Source: Acidobacteriota bacterium (lineage in GTDB: Bacteria > Acidobacteriota > Terriglobia > Bryobacterales > Bryobacteraceae). Taken from it: 64,000 nt of DNA. The translations under genes and the position numbers were made by a program. Shown here piece after piece: positions 16,757-25,986 of the stretch (positions are counted from its first letter, which is position 1; each line of letters begins with the position of its first letter). Where the stretch lies: the NCBI GenBank assembly GCA_947470805.1, contig CANIVU010000018.1:25933-89932 (forward strand), in the 5' to 3' direction. The notes under the pieces are model-generated. The model saw only the letters and a list, made by a program, of their open reading frames with translations. It searched no databases and was not told the origin of the DNA.

Positions 16757-17413
16757 GTGCGCCTGCAAGACATCCAAAAACAAATCGTCAATTGCGACAA
16801 GTGCCCCCGCCTCCGCGAACACTGCCAGACCATCGCCCAAACCAAGCGCCGCGCCTACCGCGACGAAACCTACTGGGGCCGCCCCGTCCCCTCCTTCGGC
16901 GATCCCAAAGCCCGCCTCGTCATCATCGGCCTCGCCCCCGGTGCCCACGGCGCCAACCGCACCGGCCGTATCTTCACCGGCGACCGCTCCGGCGACTTCC
17001 TCTACCAGGCCCTCCACAACGCCGGCTTCGCTAACCAACCCACCAGCACCCACGCCGACGACGGCCTCAAGCTAAAAGACGCTTGGATCACCTGCCCCGT
17101 CCACTGCGCCCCGCCCGACAACAAACCCACACCCGAAGAAATCCGCACCTGCCAGCCCTACCTCGAACAGGAACTCAAACTCCTGAAAAACGCCCAGGTC
17201 ATCGTCGTTCTCGGCCGCATCGCGTTCGACACCTTCCTAACCATCCAAGGCAAAAAGAAATCGGAATACCACTTCGCCCACGGCGCCCAATTCCCCGGCA
17301 CCCCCACCCTCATCTGCAGCTACCACCCCAGCCAGCAAAACACCCAAACCGGCCGCCTCACACAAACCATGTTGACCGCCGTCTTCGACCAGGCCCGCGC
17401 AGCGTTAATATAA
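16757..17413 (+). CDS. Uracil-DNA glycosylase, family 5 (UdgB)-like, 4Fe-4S
   Basis: The 218-aa enzyme would excise uracil (and possibly hypoxanthine or other deaminated bases) from DNA. It has the iron-sulfur cysteine cluster CDKCPRLREHC near the N-terminus plus TCPVHCAPP and RTCQPYLEQE. Motif A is GLAPGAHGANRTGRIFTGD and motif B is YHPSQQNTQTGRLT; the A in place of a catalytic Asp/Asn and the TGRLT ending point to family 5 rather than family 4. The frame is open back to a GTG at 16727, but GTG 16757 is chosen for the upstream -10 signal and length. The PSD1 gene follows after 4 bp. Confidence 0.87.
   Translation: MRLQDIQKQIVNCDKCPRLREHCQTIAQTKRRAYRDETYWGRPVPSFGDPKARLVIIGLAPGAHGANRTGRIFTGDRSGDFLYQALHNAGFANQPTSTHADDGLKLKDAWITCPVHCAPPDNKPTPEEIRTCQPYLEQELKLLKNAQVIVVLGRIAFDTFLTIQGKKKSEYHFAHGAQFPGTPTLICSYHPSQQNTQTGRLTQTMLTAVFDQARAALI
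17406..17411 (+). promoter_or_regulatory. -10 element TAATAT of a possible leaderless promoter
   Basis: TAATAT ends 6 nt before the ATG at 17418 and overlaps the stop of the preceding gene. The downstream gene may thus be transcribed independently. Confidence 0.4.
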
Positions 17414-17417
17414 AGCA

Positions 17418-19565
17418 ATGCGCAAACTCGTGTCGATCTCCCTCTGCGCCGCCCTCCTGGCCTCCGCCGCGCCGATCGACCCGCGCGAGGAAGCCTTCAT
17501 CGGCAACCGCCGCGCCTACTGGGCCTTCCAAAAAGTCGTCCGCCCCCCCGTCCCGGCATCGACACCCAACCCAATCGACGCCTTCATCCAAGAAGGCCTG
17601 CAATCCAAAAACCTCACCCCCTCCCCCGAAGCCGAAAAGCGCACCCTCATCCGCCGCGCCACCATCGATCTCACCGGCCTGCCGCCCACCCAATCCGAAG
17701 TCGACAACTTCCTCGCCGACTCGAGCAAAAACGCCTACGACAAGCTAATCGCTCGTCTCCAGTCCACCCCAGCCTACGGTGAACGCTGGGCCCTCAAATG
17801 GCTCGACGTCGTCCGCTACGCCGATACCAACGGCTACGAACTCGACGCCGAGCGCCCCCAAGCCTGGCGCTACCGCGACTACGTCATCCAGTCGTTTCAG
17901 CAGAACAAACCCTACGACCGTTTCGTCAAGGAACAAATCGCCGGCGACGAACTCTACCCTGGTCAGGACGCGGCCCTCGTCGCCACCGGCTTCCTCCGCG
18001 CCGGCCCCCGCCACGTTGTCGGCGGCAACATCGACGAAGAGATCAGCCGCCAGGAAGTGCTCCTGGAAATGACGCTAGGCGTCAGCAACACTTTCCTCGG
18101 TCTCACCGTCGGCTGCGCCCGCTGCCACAACCACAAGTTCGACCCCATCACGCAAGCCGATCACTTCCGCATCCAGGCCATCATGGCCGCCACCGATCTG
18201 AAGGAAATTCAGATCGCCCCCAAGGAAGCGCAGACCCAACACGAAGCCGCCAAAAAGGCCCACGAAGCCCGCCTGAAACCGATCCAGGACGAAATCGCCG
18301 CCATCGAAAAACCGGTCCGCGAACAGCTCCGCGAAGCCAAAAAGAAACTCCTGGCAAAGGAACTCGCGGCCGCCCTCGACATCCCCAAAGAAAAGCGCAC
18401 CCCCGAACAGGAGCTGCTCTTCAAAGACGCATCGAAGCAAATCGGCGTCAGCTGGGATGAAGTCGTCAACGCCATTCCAGCCGCTCCCAAGGCCCGCCGC
18501 GCCGCTCTCCGCGCCCAGATGCACGCCATCAATCTGGACGAACCCGAACCGCCCGCCACCGCCTTCGCCGTTGCCAACATGGACAACGCGCCCCAAACCC
18601 ACATCCTCAAACTCGGCGAACCCAAACACAAAATCGCCCCCGTCGAACCCGCCTTCCTCTCCGTCCTCGGCGCCATCGAAGCCCCCAAATCCGCCGCCGG
18701 CCGCCGCGCGGCCTTCGCCAACTGGCTCGCCGATCCCGCCCACCCGCTCACAGCCCGCGTCATGGTCAACCGCATCTGGCAGTTCCGCATGGGCACCGGA
18801 ATCGTCCCCACGCCCAACGACTTCGGCCAGCTTGGCGGCCGCCCCTCCAACCGCCCCCTCCTCGATTGGCTAGCCGCCGAATTCGTGTCCAGCGGCTGGA
18901 ACATCCAACACATCGACAAGCTCATCGTCACCTCTGCCACCTACCGCCAAACCACCAAGATCGATGAAGCCAAAGCCGCCATCGACGGCGACAACAAATT
19001 CTACTGGCGCATGAAACAGCGCCGCATGGAAGGCGAAGCCCTCCGCGACGCCGTCCTCCAAGCCTCCGGCAAGCTCAACACCAAAGCCTTCGGCCCGCCC
19101 ATCAAGACGCCGATCGAACAGGAAATCTACGACATCATCTTCACCGAAGCCGAGCCCGATAACCTCTGGCCGCTCCCCAAAGACCGCAGCGAGATCTATC
19201 GAAAATCGATCTATCTCCTCAACAAACGCACCGTCCGCCTGCCCATGCTGACCAACTTCGATCAGCCCGACGCCATCAGCTCCTGCCCCATCCGCGCCGT
19301 CTCCACGCACGCGCTCCAGGCGCTCTCGCTCCTCAATAGCGACTTCATGCACGAGCAGTCCCAAACCCTCGCCGCGAGAGTCGACGAGAAGTGCAAAGGC
19401 AACCTCGACTGCCGCCTCAAAACGGCCTATCAGATCACGCTCCAGCGCCCCCCGCGCCCCGAAGAACAACAACTGGCCCGGCAATATCTCACGCAGAAGA
19501 GTTTGCCGCTCGAAGACTTCTGCAAGGCTCTCCTCAATCGCCATGAGTTCGTCTACATCCCCTAA
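17418..19565 (+). CDS. Exported PSD1 / DUF1549-DUF1553 protein
   Basis: The 715-aa protein has a signal peptide (about 1-18). The DUF1549 domain (about 40-245) has [31 protein letters not shown] and the conserved GCARCHNH (Cys233, Cys236, His237). A coiled-coil-like middle (about 270-340) follows, then DUF1553 (about 425-690) with [17 protein letters not shown] and [16 protein letters not shown]. This family accompanies DUF1501 proteins in Planctomycetes, Verrucomicrobia and Acidobacteria; the biochemical role is unknown. The DUF1501 gene starts inside its last 23 bp. Confidence 0.9.
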   Translation: MRKLVSISLCAALLASAAPIDPREEAFIGNRRAYWAFQKVVRPPVPASTPNPIDAFIQEGLQSKNLTPSPEAEKRTLIRRATIDLTGLPPTQSEVDNFLADSSKNAYDKLIARLQSTPAYGERWALKWLDVVRYADTNGYELDAERPQAWRYRDYVIQSFQQNKPYDRFVKEQIAGDELYPGQDAALVATGFLRAGPRHVVGGNIDEEISRQEVLLEMTLGVSNTFLGLTVGCARCHNHKFDPITQADHFRIQAIMAATDLKEIQIAPKEAQTQHEAAKKAHEARLKPIQDEIAAIEKPVREQLREAKKKLLAKELAAALDIPKEKRTPEQELLFKDASKQIGVSWDEVVNAIPAAPKARRAALRAQMHAINLDEPEPPATAFAVANMDNAPQTHILKLGEPKHKIAPVEPAFLSVLGAIEAPKSAAGRRAAFANWLADPAHPLTARVMVNRIWQFRMGTGIVPTPNDFGQLGGRPSNRPLLDWLAAEFVSSGWNIQHIDKLIVTSATYRQTTKIDEAKAAIDGDNKFYWRMKQRRMEGEALRDAVLQASGKLNTKAFGPPIKTPIEQEIYDIIFTEAEPDNLWPLPKDRSEIYRKSIYLLNKRTVRLPMLTNFDQPDAISSCPIRAVSTHALQALSLLNSDFMHEQSQTLAARVDEKCKGNLDCRLKTAYQITLQRPPRPEEQQLARQYLTQKSLPLEDFCKALLNRHEFVYIP

Positions 19566-20946
19566 CCGCCGCAGCGTCCTCAAATCCGGCCTCGGCGCCA
19601 TCGCCGCCGAATGGCTCCTCCAGCGCGACCTCCACGCCGCCGGCGTCAGCCCCCTCGCGCCGAAGCCGCCCCACTTCGCCCCCAAAGCCAAACGAGTTAT
19701 TTTCCTGTTCATGGTCGGCGCCCCGTCGTCCATCGACATGTTCGACCCCAAGCCCGCCCTCACCAAATTCGCCGGCCAGAAACTCCCCCCCAGTTTCGGC
19801 AAAATCATCTCCCAATTCACCACCGGCGATACCGCCCTCCTCCCCTCTCCCTGGGAGTTCAAAAAGTACGGCCAGTCCGGCATCCCCGTCAGCGGCCTCG
19901 CCCCCCACGTCGCGCAGTGCGTCGACGACATGTGCTTCGTCCGCAGCTTCTACACCGAAAGCGCCGTCCACGCCCCGGCCATGTACCAGGTCCACTCCGG
20001 CCGCGTCCTTACGGGCTACCCGTCCATGGGCGCCTGGGTCACCTACGGCCTCGGCTCCCCCGCCGATAATCTCCCCGCCTACGTTGTCATGCCCCAGCCC
20101 GAAGGCACCCCCGAAGGCGGCACGCCCTGCTGGAGCAGCGGCTTCCTCCCCTCCGTATACCAGGGCACCCTCCTCCGCTCCGGCCCTTCCCCCATCCTCC
20201 ATCTCAAAAACCCCAACGGCGTCACCCCCGAACGCCAGAAAAACACCCTCGACCTCCTCCAGGAAATGAACCTGCTCGATTCAACACCCGGCGACACCGA
20301 ACACGCCGCCCGCATCGCCAGCTACGAACTGGCCTTCAAGATGCAATCCGCCGCCCCCGAAGCCGTCGACCTCTCCAAGGAATCCGAAGCCACCAAGAAG
20401 CTCTACGGCCTCGACGAAAAGAACACCTACGACTTCGGCTCCCGCCTCCTCCTCGCCCGCCGCCTGATCGAACGCGGCACCCGCTTTGTCCAGATCTACT
20501 CCGGCGGCGGCCCCGTAAGTATCCAGTGGGACGCCCACAAGGACCTGGTCGCCAATCACGAAAAGATGTCCGGCCTGACGGACAAGCCCATCGCCGGCCT
20601 GCTGAAGGATCTGAAGTCCCGCGGTCTGCTCGACGAAACCCTCGTCATCTGGGGCAGCGAATTCGGCCGCCTACCGATGTCCGAAGGCGGCAACGGCCGC
20701 GATCACAACCCCCACGGTTTCACCATGTGGTTCGCCGGCGGCGGCGTAAAAGGCGGCCGCATCGTCGGCGAAACCGACGAGTTCGGCCTGAACGCCATCG
20801 GTGAAAAGTACCACATGCGCGACTTCCACGCGACCATCCTCCACGCCCTCGGTCTCGACCAGCACAAGCTCTTCTACCTCCACAACGGCCGCAACGAAAA
20901 ACTCACCGATTTTGGCGGCACCGTCATCGATAAAGTCTTCATCTAA
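19543..20946 (+). CDS. DUF1501 protein, Tat-exported
   Basis: The 467-aa protein has an N-terminal twin-arginine-like segment ([20 protein letters not shown]). The DUF1501 fold, related to the sulfatase/alkaline phosphatase-type, shows [59 protein letters not shown] and [20 protein letters not shown]. It starts inside the 3' end of the PSD1 gene (23-bp overlap), which indicates translational coupling; the pair is a known conserved module of unknown function. The TenA-like gene follows after 6 bp. Confidence 0.9.
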   Translation: MSSSTSPNRRSVLKSGLGAIAAEWLLQRDLHAAGVSPLAPKPPHFAPKAKRVIFLFMVGAPSSIDMFDPKPALTKFAGQKLPPSFGKIISQFTTGDTALLPSPWEFKKYGQSGIPVSGLAPHVAQCVDDMCFVRSFYTESAVHAPAMYQVHSGRVLTGYPSMGAWVTYGLGSPADNLPAYVVMPQPEGTPEGGTPCWSSGFLPSVYQGTLLRSGPSPILHLKNPNGVTPERQKNTLDLLQEMNLLDSTPGDTEHAARIASYELAFKMQSAAPEAVDLSKESEATKKLYGLDEKNTYDFGSRLLLARRLIERGTRFVQIYSGGGPVSIQWDAHKDLVANHEKMSGLTDKPIAGLLKDLKSRGLLDETLVIWGSEFGRLPMSEGGNGRDHNPHGFTMWFAGGGVKGGRIVGETDEFGLNAIGEKYHMRDFHATILHALGLDQHKLFYLHNGRNEKLTDFGGTVIDKVFI

Positions 20947-20952
20947 CCGAAG

Positions 20953-21612
20953 GTGCGAACCCTCTGCCTCCTAATTCTGTCCGTCGCGCTGCCAGCCCAG
21001 CCTGCGAAAGATCTCTGGACCGCCATTGAGCCCATCTATGCGAAGACCCTGCAGCACCCCTTCCTGACCGGCCTAACCGACGGCTCGCTCCCCAAGGAGC
21101 GATTCACGTTCTACCTCCAGCAGGACGCCGCCTACCTCGACGCCTTCAACCAAGCCCTCCTCGATCTGAGTAAAAAAGCCCCCAACAAACAATGGGCCCA
21201 AACCCTCCGCCGCCACGCCAAGGAGACAGTTGCAGCCGAAAAGAAACTCCCGCCCGCTCCCATTGCCCCAACCAACTATGCGTATGTCAACCACTTCCGC
21301 CAGGCCGTAGCGACAGGGACCTTCGCCGAAGGCCTGGCGTCGCTCCTCCCCTGCTACTGGATCTACCAGGAGGTAGGCCGCGAACTAATCCGCAAAGGGT
21401 CGAAAGACCCCGACTACCAATCCTGGATCACCAGTTACGCCAGCCCCGACTACGCGAAAAGCGTAAGCGAAGTCCTAGAGATGTACAACACGGCCGCCCC
21501 CAAACTAACGCCCGCACAGAAGGCTCACGCTACGGAGCTCTTCGTAATTTCCGCCCGCTACGAATACCAATTCTGGGACATGGCCTTCCGCCAAGAACCC
21601 TGGCTCCCCTAG
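20953..21612 (+). CDS. TenA/thiaminase II-family protein with signal peptide
   Basis: The 219-aa protein has a predicted signal peptide (MRTLCLLILSVALPAQPA), then a TenA/THI-4 helical domain: KTLQHPFLTGLTDGSLPKER, FTFYLQQDAAYLDAF, and LLPCYWIYQEVG with the family cysteine at 134. The C-terminal EYQFWDMAF segment is also typical. Normal TenA hydrolyses aminopyrimidines in the cytoplasm for thiamin salvage; the leader implies a periplasmic form. It is the third gene of the PSD1-DUF1501 operon. The start is GTG, with no strong RBS. Confidence 0.82.
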   Translation: MRTLCLLILSVALPAQPAKDLWTAIEPIYAKTLQHPFLTGLTDGSLPKERFTFYLQQDAAYLDAFNQALLDLSKKAPNKQWAQTLRRHAKETVAAEKKLPPAPIAPTNYAYVNHFRQAVATGTFAEGLASLLPCYWIYQEVGRELIRKGSKDPDYQSWITSYASPDYAKSVSEVLEMYNTAAPKLTPAQKAHATELFVISARYEYQFWDMAFRQEPWLP

Positions 21613-21661
21613 GAATTCCCCTGGTACCGGGTAACCGGGAAACCCCGTAGTTTAGGATTTC
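21611..21661. repeat. Hairpin repeat, copy 1
   Basis: A roughly 50-bp unit containing CTGGTACCGGGTAACCGGGA, then AAACCCCGTAG and TTTAGGATTT. It resembles copies 2 and 3 downstream and lies right after the TenA-like stop codon. Confidence 0.75.
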
Positions 21662-21682
21662 CCCTCCGCCTCCAATCGCCTC

Positions 21683-21745
21683 AGTTTTCCCTGGGAGCCT
21701 GGCTACCAGAAAACCCCGCAATTTAGGATTTGCCCGAAGAACTGC
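21683..21745. repeat. Hairpin repeat, copy 2
   Basis: The unit contains a stem formed by TTTTCCCTGGGAGCC and GGCTACCAGAAAA, then CCCCGCAATTTAGGATTT. Bases differ from copy 3 in paired positions, suggesting the stem is maintained. A degenerate copy of the TonB receptor 3' end (TTTGCCCGAAGAACTGC) follows. Confidence 0.75.
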
Positions 21746-21836
21746 AGCGCTCCGATGCGTCCGCCCCGGTCCGTGCGACCGGATTCACCCGGTAATCCAG
21801 GGTAGATTCCGTCCCCGGCCGCATCATCCGCCCCCT

Positions 21837-21899
21837 GATTTCCCTTGATACCGGGTAACCAGGAAACCCCGTAATTTAGGATTTACCAGAAGAATCGCC
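21837..21899. repeat. Hairpin repeat, copy 3, with a copied TonB-receptor 3' end
   Basis: The unit contains TTTCCCTTGATACC and GGTAACCAGGAAA, then CCCCGTAATTTAGGATTT. The following 17 bp at 21883-21899 (TTTACCAGAAGAATCGC) are identical to 22015-22031, the last codons of the TonB receptor gene. Confidence 0.75.
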
Positions 21900-21929
21900 C
21901 CACCACCGCCGCCCGCGCCACGCACGCCA

Positions 21930-21967
21930 ATAGGATTCCCCTTGGAGCCGCGTAACCGGATTCCCCC
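21930..21967. repeat. Hairpin repeat, copy 4 (degenerate)
   Basis: ATAGGATTCCCCTTGGAGCC followed by GCGTAACCGGATTCCCCC preserves the outline of the repeat but has lost the TTTAGGATTT tail. With copies 1-3 it fills the 400-bp convergent gap 21613-22015, where no gene is seen. Confidence 0.55.
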
Positions 21968-22015
21968 TGCGTCTACCGCTGCCCCATACGAACCCCTCAG
22001 ATTCTCCCTTGCCCT

Positions 22016-24409
22016 TTACCAGAAGAATCGCACCTTCACCCCAGCCGTCCGCGGCTGCACCACCCGCGTCCCCACAAAGATCGACTGAAAGTTATACAGC
22101 GCCGTCACGTTCCCAATGTTCGTCAACTGGAAACTAACATCCCACGTCTTTTTATCCCCACGGTAATGATCGTGTCCAACGCTCATATCCGCCACCGTCC
22201 GCGGCCGCACCCGCGCCGGATTCGACGCCAGATTCACATAGGGCAACAGGTCCGAATAATCCCGATCCTTCACCACATCCGCCGGGTCCGACGGGTTGGA
22301 AACCAGCCCCGAATCATGCCGCACCGACAACGACGCCCACCAAGTCTTCTTCCACGCATAATTCAACATTCCATGCACCCCCAACTTCTGGTCATGGTCA
22401 ATAATGAACGGCCCCGCACTCAACGAATCGACCGCGCTCGACCCCAAAAACAGCCCACCCGAAAACGGCGGCGTCACAATCGCATGATAGTGCGTAAAGT
22501 TCAACGACCCCGAAAACCCACCCACCGGCAAAAAGTTAAACCGCCCCTCCACACCATTAATGCGCGACTTAGCCAAAGTAATCGGAAAAATGATCCCCGT
22601 GTTCAGAAAATTGTCATTATCCTGTAAGTCGGTAGCCCGCTTATGATAAGAGGAGCCACTAAACCCCACGTGCCGGGTAATCCCCTGCTGCACGCCCACT
22701 TCCATGAAATCCTGCCGCTCCGGCCGCATAATAATCACACCGCCCCCAAACGCCGCCCGCACCGCGTCCGGCGCCAACTCCCCCGCCTTCCGCGAACTCG
22801 ACAGCAGCAAATTCTCGTTCGGCGGCGTCTGGTAGTTCCGGTTATACGACGCCCGGAACACCGTCCCCGTCTCCTTCAAATGAAACGCCATGCCCACCCG
22901 CGGCTGAAACTGTACGCCCTTTGCGACAAACTTATAGTGGTCATACCGTGCGCCCAACGATAACGTTAGCCGCTTCCACTTAATCCGGTCCTGCAAAAAC
23001 CCCGAATAAAGAGCCCCCGTCAACTTATCCGCGAAAATGAAGGGCCGCCCGCCCCGAGTCAAATCCACCTGCCGTAACCCGGGCAAATAATCATCCTTCG
23101 CCGGATCATTGAAGTCCTTATTCGTAATCCCAAACGAAAAGAACTCACTAATCGGGGTCCGCTGTAAATCCGCCCCCATCCGCAAGGTATGAATCCCGCT
23201 CACCCGGTTATACCGCGCCGACAAATTGAACGTCGACAAATGCCGCGCCTGGCTCGCCGTCACCGGCGTATCTCCCGGGCTGGCAAATAACTCCGCAATC
23301 GCCGTCCGGTAACTCGACGATACATCAAACGTCGACCGCGCGTCAATCGTCCGCACCCACCCCGTCGACACCGAAAAGTCCCGCATCTGCTGCCGCTGAT
23401 CCTGCAAATTCGCATGTTGCGACCGCAAATTGGCCAGTTGGAAGTTACTGCGCCCCGCAATCAGATTCATCCGAACCGTATCCCGCGCCGTTGGCTGATA
23501 ATCAAAACGCGTAAACCCACGTTCCGAATTACCTCCGTTATGTAAGTTGTCCAACGAAACCGAATCCAAATACCGGTTCGATTTCAACGTATTCACGCTC
23601 GCGAAGTACCCGAACTTCGCCGTCCCGCCCTGCACCTGCGAAACATGCGACAACGTGTCAAACCCCGCCGCGTACAACTGCGTCGACCCGCCCGCCTTCC
23701 GCCCGCTCCCCATCCCCGTCCGCGTCGTAATATTGGCGACGCCCGAAACCTTGCTCCCATACTCCGCCGGCACGTCGCCCGTAAACAGCTCAATCGTCTG
23801 CACAATCGTCGGGTCCACCGCGTTCGAAAACGCTCCCGTCAACTGGTCCGTAATCGGCATCCCGTCAATCACGTAGGTCATCTGATTGTGCGCCCCGCGC
23901 GGGTGAATCGCCCCGTTGGCATCCGCCGCAAACCCCGGAAAACTCAGCAAAACCGACTCAATCCCCCGCCCGCTCGCCTGCGACGGCAGATGCGCAAAAC
24001 TCGCCGCGTCCAACTCCGTCCGCGTCCCCGTCGCCTCCGTGTCAATCGTTGCCCGGATCTCCGACGCCGTCACGTCAATCGCCGTCCCCTGCCCCGAAAT
24101 CGTCATCGAAACATCCAACTTAAACGGCACATTCGACCGCAGCGAAACCGCCTGCTCCCGCACGTCAAACCCCGTCTTTTCCACCTTCAGCACATAGGTC
24201 TGAAACGGCACATTTACAAATTGAAAATGCCCATCCTCCCCGGTCACCACCTGGTTCGAATAGCCGGCAATCGCGTTCGTCAATCGAACCGTCGCCCCCG
24301 GTATCGCCGAACCCGCCGGGTCCAACACGTCTCCCACCAACGTCGCCGTCGATTGGGCAAATAACGAACAGGCAAATAGGGCTACGCCCCAAAGGGTAAA
24401 GCGAGTCAT
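22016..24409 (-). CDS. TonB-dependent receptor with N-terminal carboxypeptidase-regulatory-like domain
   Basis: The 797-aa outer-membrane protein has a signal peptide (about 1-19), a CarboxypepD_reg-like beta sandwich (about 20-105: ATLVGDVLDPAGSAIPGATV), then a plug domain (about 115-235) with GAHNQMTYVIDGMPI and DVPAEYGSKVSGVANI. The beta barrel ends in aromatic ...KVRFFW, the usual C-terminal signal for BAM. It is shorter than the 1000-1200 aa Oar-like receptors common in this phylum. Substrate unknown. GGAGAG precedes the ATG at 24409. The hairpin repeats lie just downstream. Confidence 0.92.
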   Translation of the reverse strand: MTRFTLWGVALFACSLFAQSTATLVGDVLDPAGSAIPGATVRLTNAIAGYSNQVVTGEDGHFQFVNVPFQTYVLKVEKTGFDVREQAVSLRSNVPFKLDVSMTISGQGTAIDVTASEIRATIDTEATGTRTELDAASFAHLPSQASGRGIESVLLSFPGFAADANGAIHPRGAHNQMTYVIDGMPITDQLTGAFSNAVDPTIVQTIELFTGDVPAEYGSKVSGVANITTRTGMGSGRKAGGSTQLYAAGFDTLSHVSQVQGGTAKFGYFASVNTLKSNRYLDSVSLDNLHNGGNSERGFTRFDYQPTARDTVRMNLIAGRSNFQLANLRSQHANLQDQRQQMRDFSVSTGWVRTIDARSTFDVSSSYRTAIAELFASPGDTPVTASQARHLSTFNLSARYNRVSGIHTLRMGADLQRTPISEFFSFGITNKDFNDPAKDDYLPGLRQVDLTRGGRPFIFADKLTGALYSGFLQDRIKWKRLTLSLGARYDHYKFVAKGVQFQPRVGMAFHLKETGTVFRASYNRNYQTPPNENLLLSSSRKAGELAPDAVRAAFGGGVIIMRPERQDFMEVGVQQGITRHVGFSGSSYHKRATDLQDNDNFLNTGIIFPITLAKSRINGVEGRFNFLPVGGFSGSLNFTHYHAIVTPPFSGGLFLGSSAVDSLSAGPFIIDHDQKLGVHGMLNYAWKKTWWASLSVRHDSGLVSNPSDPADVVKDRDYSDLLPYVNLASNPARVRPRTVADMSVGHDHYRGDKKTWDVSFQLTNIGNVTALYNFQSIFVGTRVVQPRTAGVKVRFFW

Positions 24410-24447
24410 CCAAATCTCTCCTAAATGAAAACGAAGTTATCGTCGAG

Positions 24448-24738
24448 TTAGGAGAAAGACGGCGGCGCGCGATCCCGCGCCGAAAGAACCAATCCGGCAA
24501 AATCATCACAAACCAACGGAGGGGCCGCAGCCTCAACCAAAAACACCAACGGCGCCACCACCACCGCCGCCTCGGCCAGCGAAACCATCTGGTGTTCTAA
24601 GTTGTTAAACGAACAACTATTCGTCTTCCCCAGCGTGTGCTTGTGCAGCGGGGAAAACAGTGCCACGCCAAAAAACAGCAGCAAAACCGCCAGCAATACC
24701 GCCACACGCGCCCGTGAGGGTGCGGCCAAACGGTCCAT
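24448..24738 (-). CDS. Small membrane-anchored protein upstream of the TonB receptor
   Basis: The 96-aa protein (from ATG 24738) has one N-terminal membrane segment (VAVLLAVLLLFFGVALFSPL) followed by a short extracytoplasmic part with HKHTLGKTNSCSFNNLEHQM and a second hydrophobic stretch. Histidines plus one Cys are reminiscent of DUF2946-type small metal-related proteins, but I cannot assign it. It lies 38 bp upstream of the TonB receptor on the same strand, so the two may form an operon and act on the same substrate. An upstream TTG at 24759 is an alternative start. Confidence 0.6.
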   Translation of the reverse strand: MDRLAAPSRARVAVLLAVLLLFFGVALFSPLHKHTLGKTNSCSFNNLEHQMVSLAEAAVVVAPLVFLVEAAAPPLVCDDFAGLVLSARDRAPPSFS

Positions 24739-24785
24739 TCGTGTGACGCTGCCTGTCAATGTACAGCATCAGTGTAACAAAGCCC

Positions 24786-25850
24786 CTACCGCGAACGGAG
24801 CGCAAACAGCAGCAACACCGAAACGCCAACCAGCCACAGCGCCGCCGGCTCCGGCACGCTCGTCTCCGGAACAACCAGCGGCGGCGCAACACTCAGAGCC
24901 CGCATCGGCGCCTGCGGCGTCAACAGCACTGCCTGCTCCACCCCGTTCAGCCGCCCCGTCCCCACAATCTGCCCCCGATCGTTCATCCCATACGCAGCCA
25001 GCAACTCCCACGCCGACCCCGGCCCCAGTAGCCCGTTCAAGTCGTACATTACCCCCGCGTCCCACAAGAAACCCGCGGTGCCCGCGCTCCCCGTCAGGTC
25101 CGACACTCCCACAATCTGCCCCGACCCGTTCACCCCATACCCATAACTATTCGTCCCGCCCAGCGTCCCCAAATTCGTCGCCGCGCCCCCATCCCACCGC
25201 ACCGCCCGCATCGCCCCACTCCCCGTCTGCGCACTCCCCACCACCGCCCCCGACGCCCCCACCGCATTCCCATAACTGTTCGCCCCGCCCAACGTCCCCA
25301 ACACCGCCCCCCCGCCAAACGCCCGAAAACTCCCCGTCGCCGTCATCGCCGTCCCCGCCGCCACCCCATACTGGTTCACCGCATTCGCCACGCTCCAGTC
25401 CCCGCCCGCCGGCTGCCCCAGCGTCGAAATCAACCCGCCCAACCGCACAAACGCCACTCCATCCGCCGTCATCCCCGCCGCATCCCCCGCCCCATTCATC
25501 CCCATCACATACGCCCCGGCCACCGCCTCCACCCCGCCGAAGTTATCCCAAATCAACCCCTGCCCCACATCGGCGGCCCCGCCCACGCCGCCCGCATCAC
25601 TCACCGCATGCGCCCACGTCTGCGACGCCCCCGCCGGCAGCGTCAACGTCGTCACCGCCCCGTCCTGATACAAAAACCCGCGCGACGTCCCGTCCGGCAT
25701 CACGTAATTCCCAACCACCGCACCCGTCCCGCTAATCGCCGTCGCCCCGCTCGGATACCCCGCCGGCCCCACCGCCTGCACCTGAAACACCGGCACTGCA
25801 AACAACCCGGCAGCCCCCAACACCACCCACGCCACCAACCGGCAATTCAT
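24786..25850 (-). CDS. HAF-repeat protein with PEP-CTERM sorting signal
   Basis: The 354-aa protein has a signal peptide (MNCRLVAWVVLGAAGLFAVP) and several HAF-type beta repeats, e.g. NLGTLGGTNSYGYGVNGSGQ, GFLWDAGVMYDLNGLLGPGS, YGMNDRGQIVGTGRLNGVEQ. It ends with VPEPAALWLVGVSVLLLFAL plus basic residues, the tripartite PEP-CTERM signal recognised by exosortase, so it is exported, processed and probably released with exopolysaccharide. No exosortase gene is in this window. The start at 25850 is chosen because GGGAGG lies 6 nt upstream; the frame is open another 34 codons. Confidence 0.88.
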   Translation of the reverse strand: MNCRLVAWVVLGAAGLFAVPVFQVQAVGPAGYPSGATAISGTGAVVGNYVMPDGTSRGFLYQDGAVTTLTLPAGASQTWAHAVSDAGGVGGAADVGQGLIWDNFGGVEAVAGAYVMGMNGAGDAAGMTADGVAFVRLGGLISTLGQPAGGDWSVANAVNQYGVAAGTAMTATGSFRAFGGGAVLGTLGGANSYGNAVGASGAVVGSAQTGSGAMRAVRWDGGAATNLGTLGGTNSYGYGVNGSGQIVGVSDLTGSAGTAGFLWDAGVMYDLNGLLGPGSAWELLAAYGMNDRGQIVGTGRLNGVEQAVLLTPQAPMRALSVAPPLVVPETSVPEPAALWLVGVSVLLLFALRSR

Positions 25851-25972
25851 CGCAATCCTCCCATCTCCCCCCAGTCTGCCCGGAATTCGGCAATAAAACG
25901 ACCCCGCAAAACCACTACAGCGCTCTATTCGGTAAGGGAATAGAAGGCCCACGGCCTATCCCAAACGGGTGT

Positions 25973-25978
25973 TATGAT
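25973..25978 (+). promoter_or_regulatory. -10 element TATGAT of a predicted leaderless promoter
   Basis: TATGAT ends 8 nt before the GTG at 25987, with no Shine-Dalgarno in between. Confidence 0.5.
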
Positions 25979-25986
25979 AACCCTCC

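Noticed and set aside
21611..21967. Hairpin repeats as a CRISPR or attachment site
   Set aside because: Spacing is irregular, units carry dyad symmetry and a gene-end fragment, and no cas or integrase gene is present.
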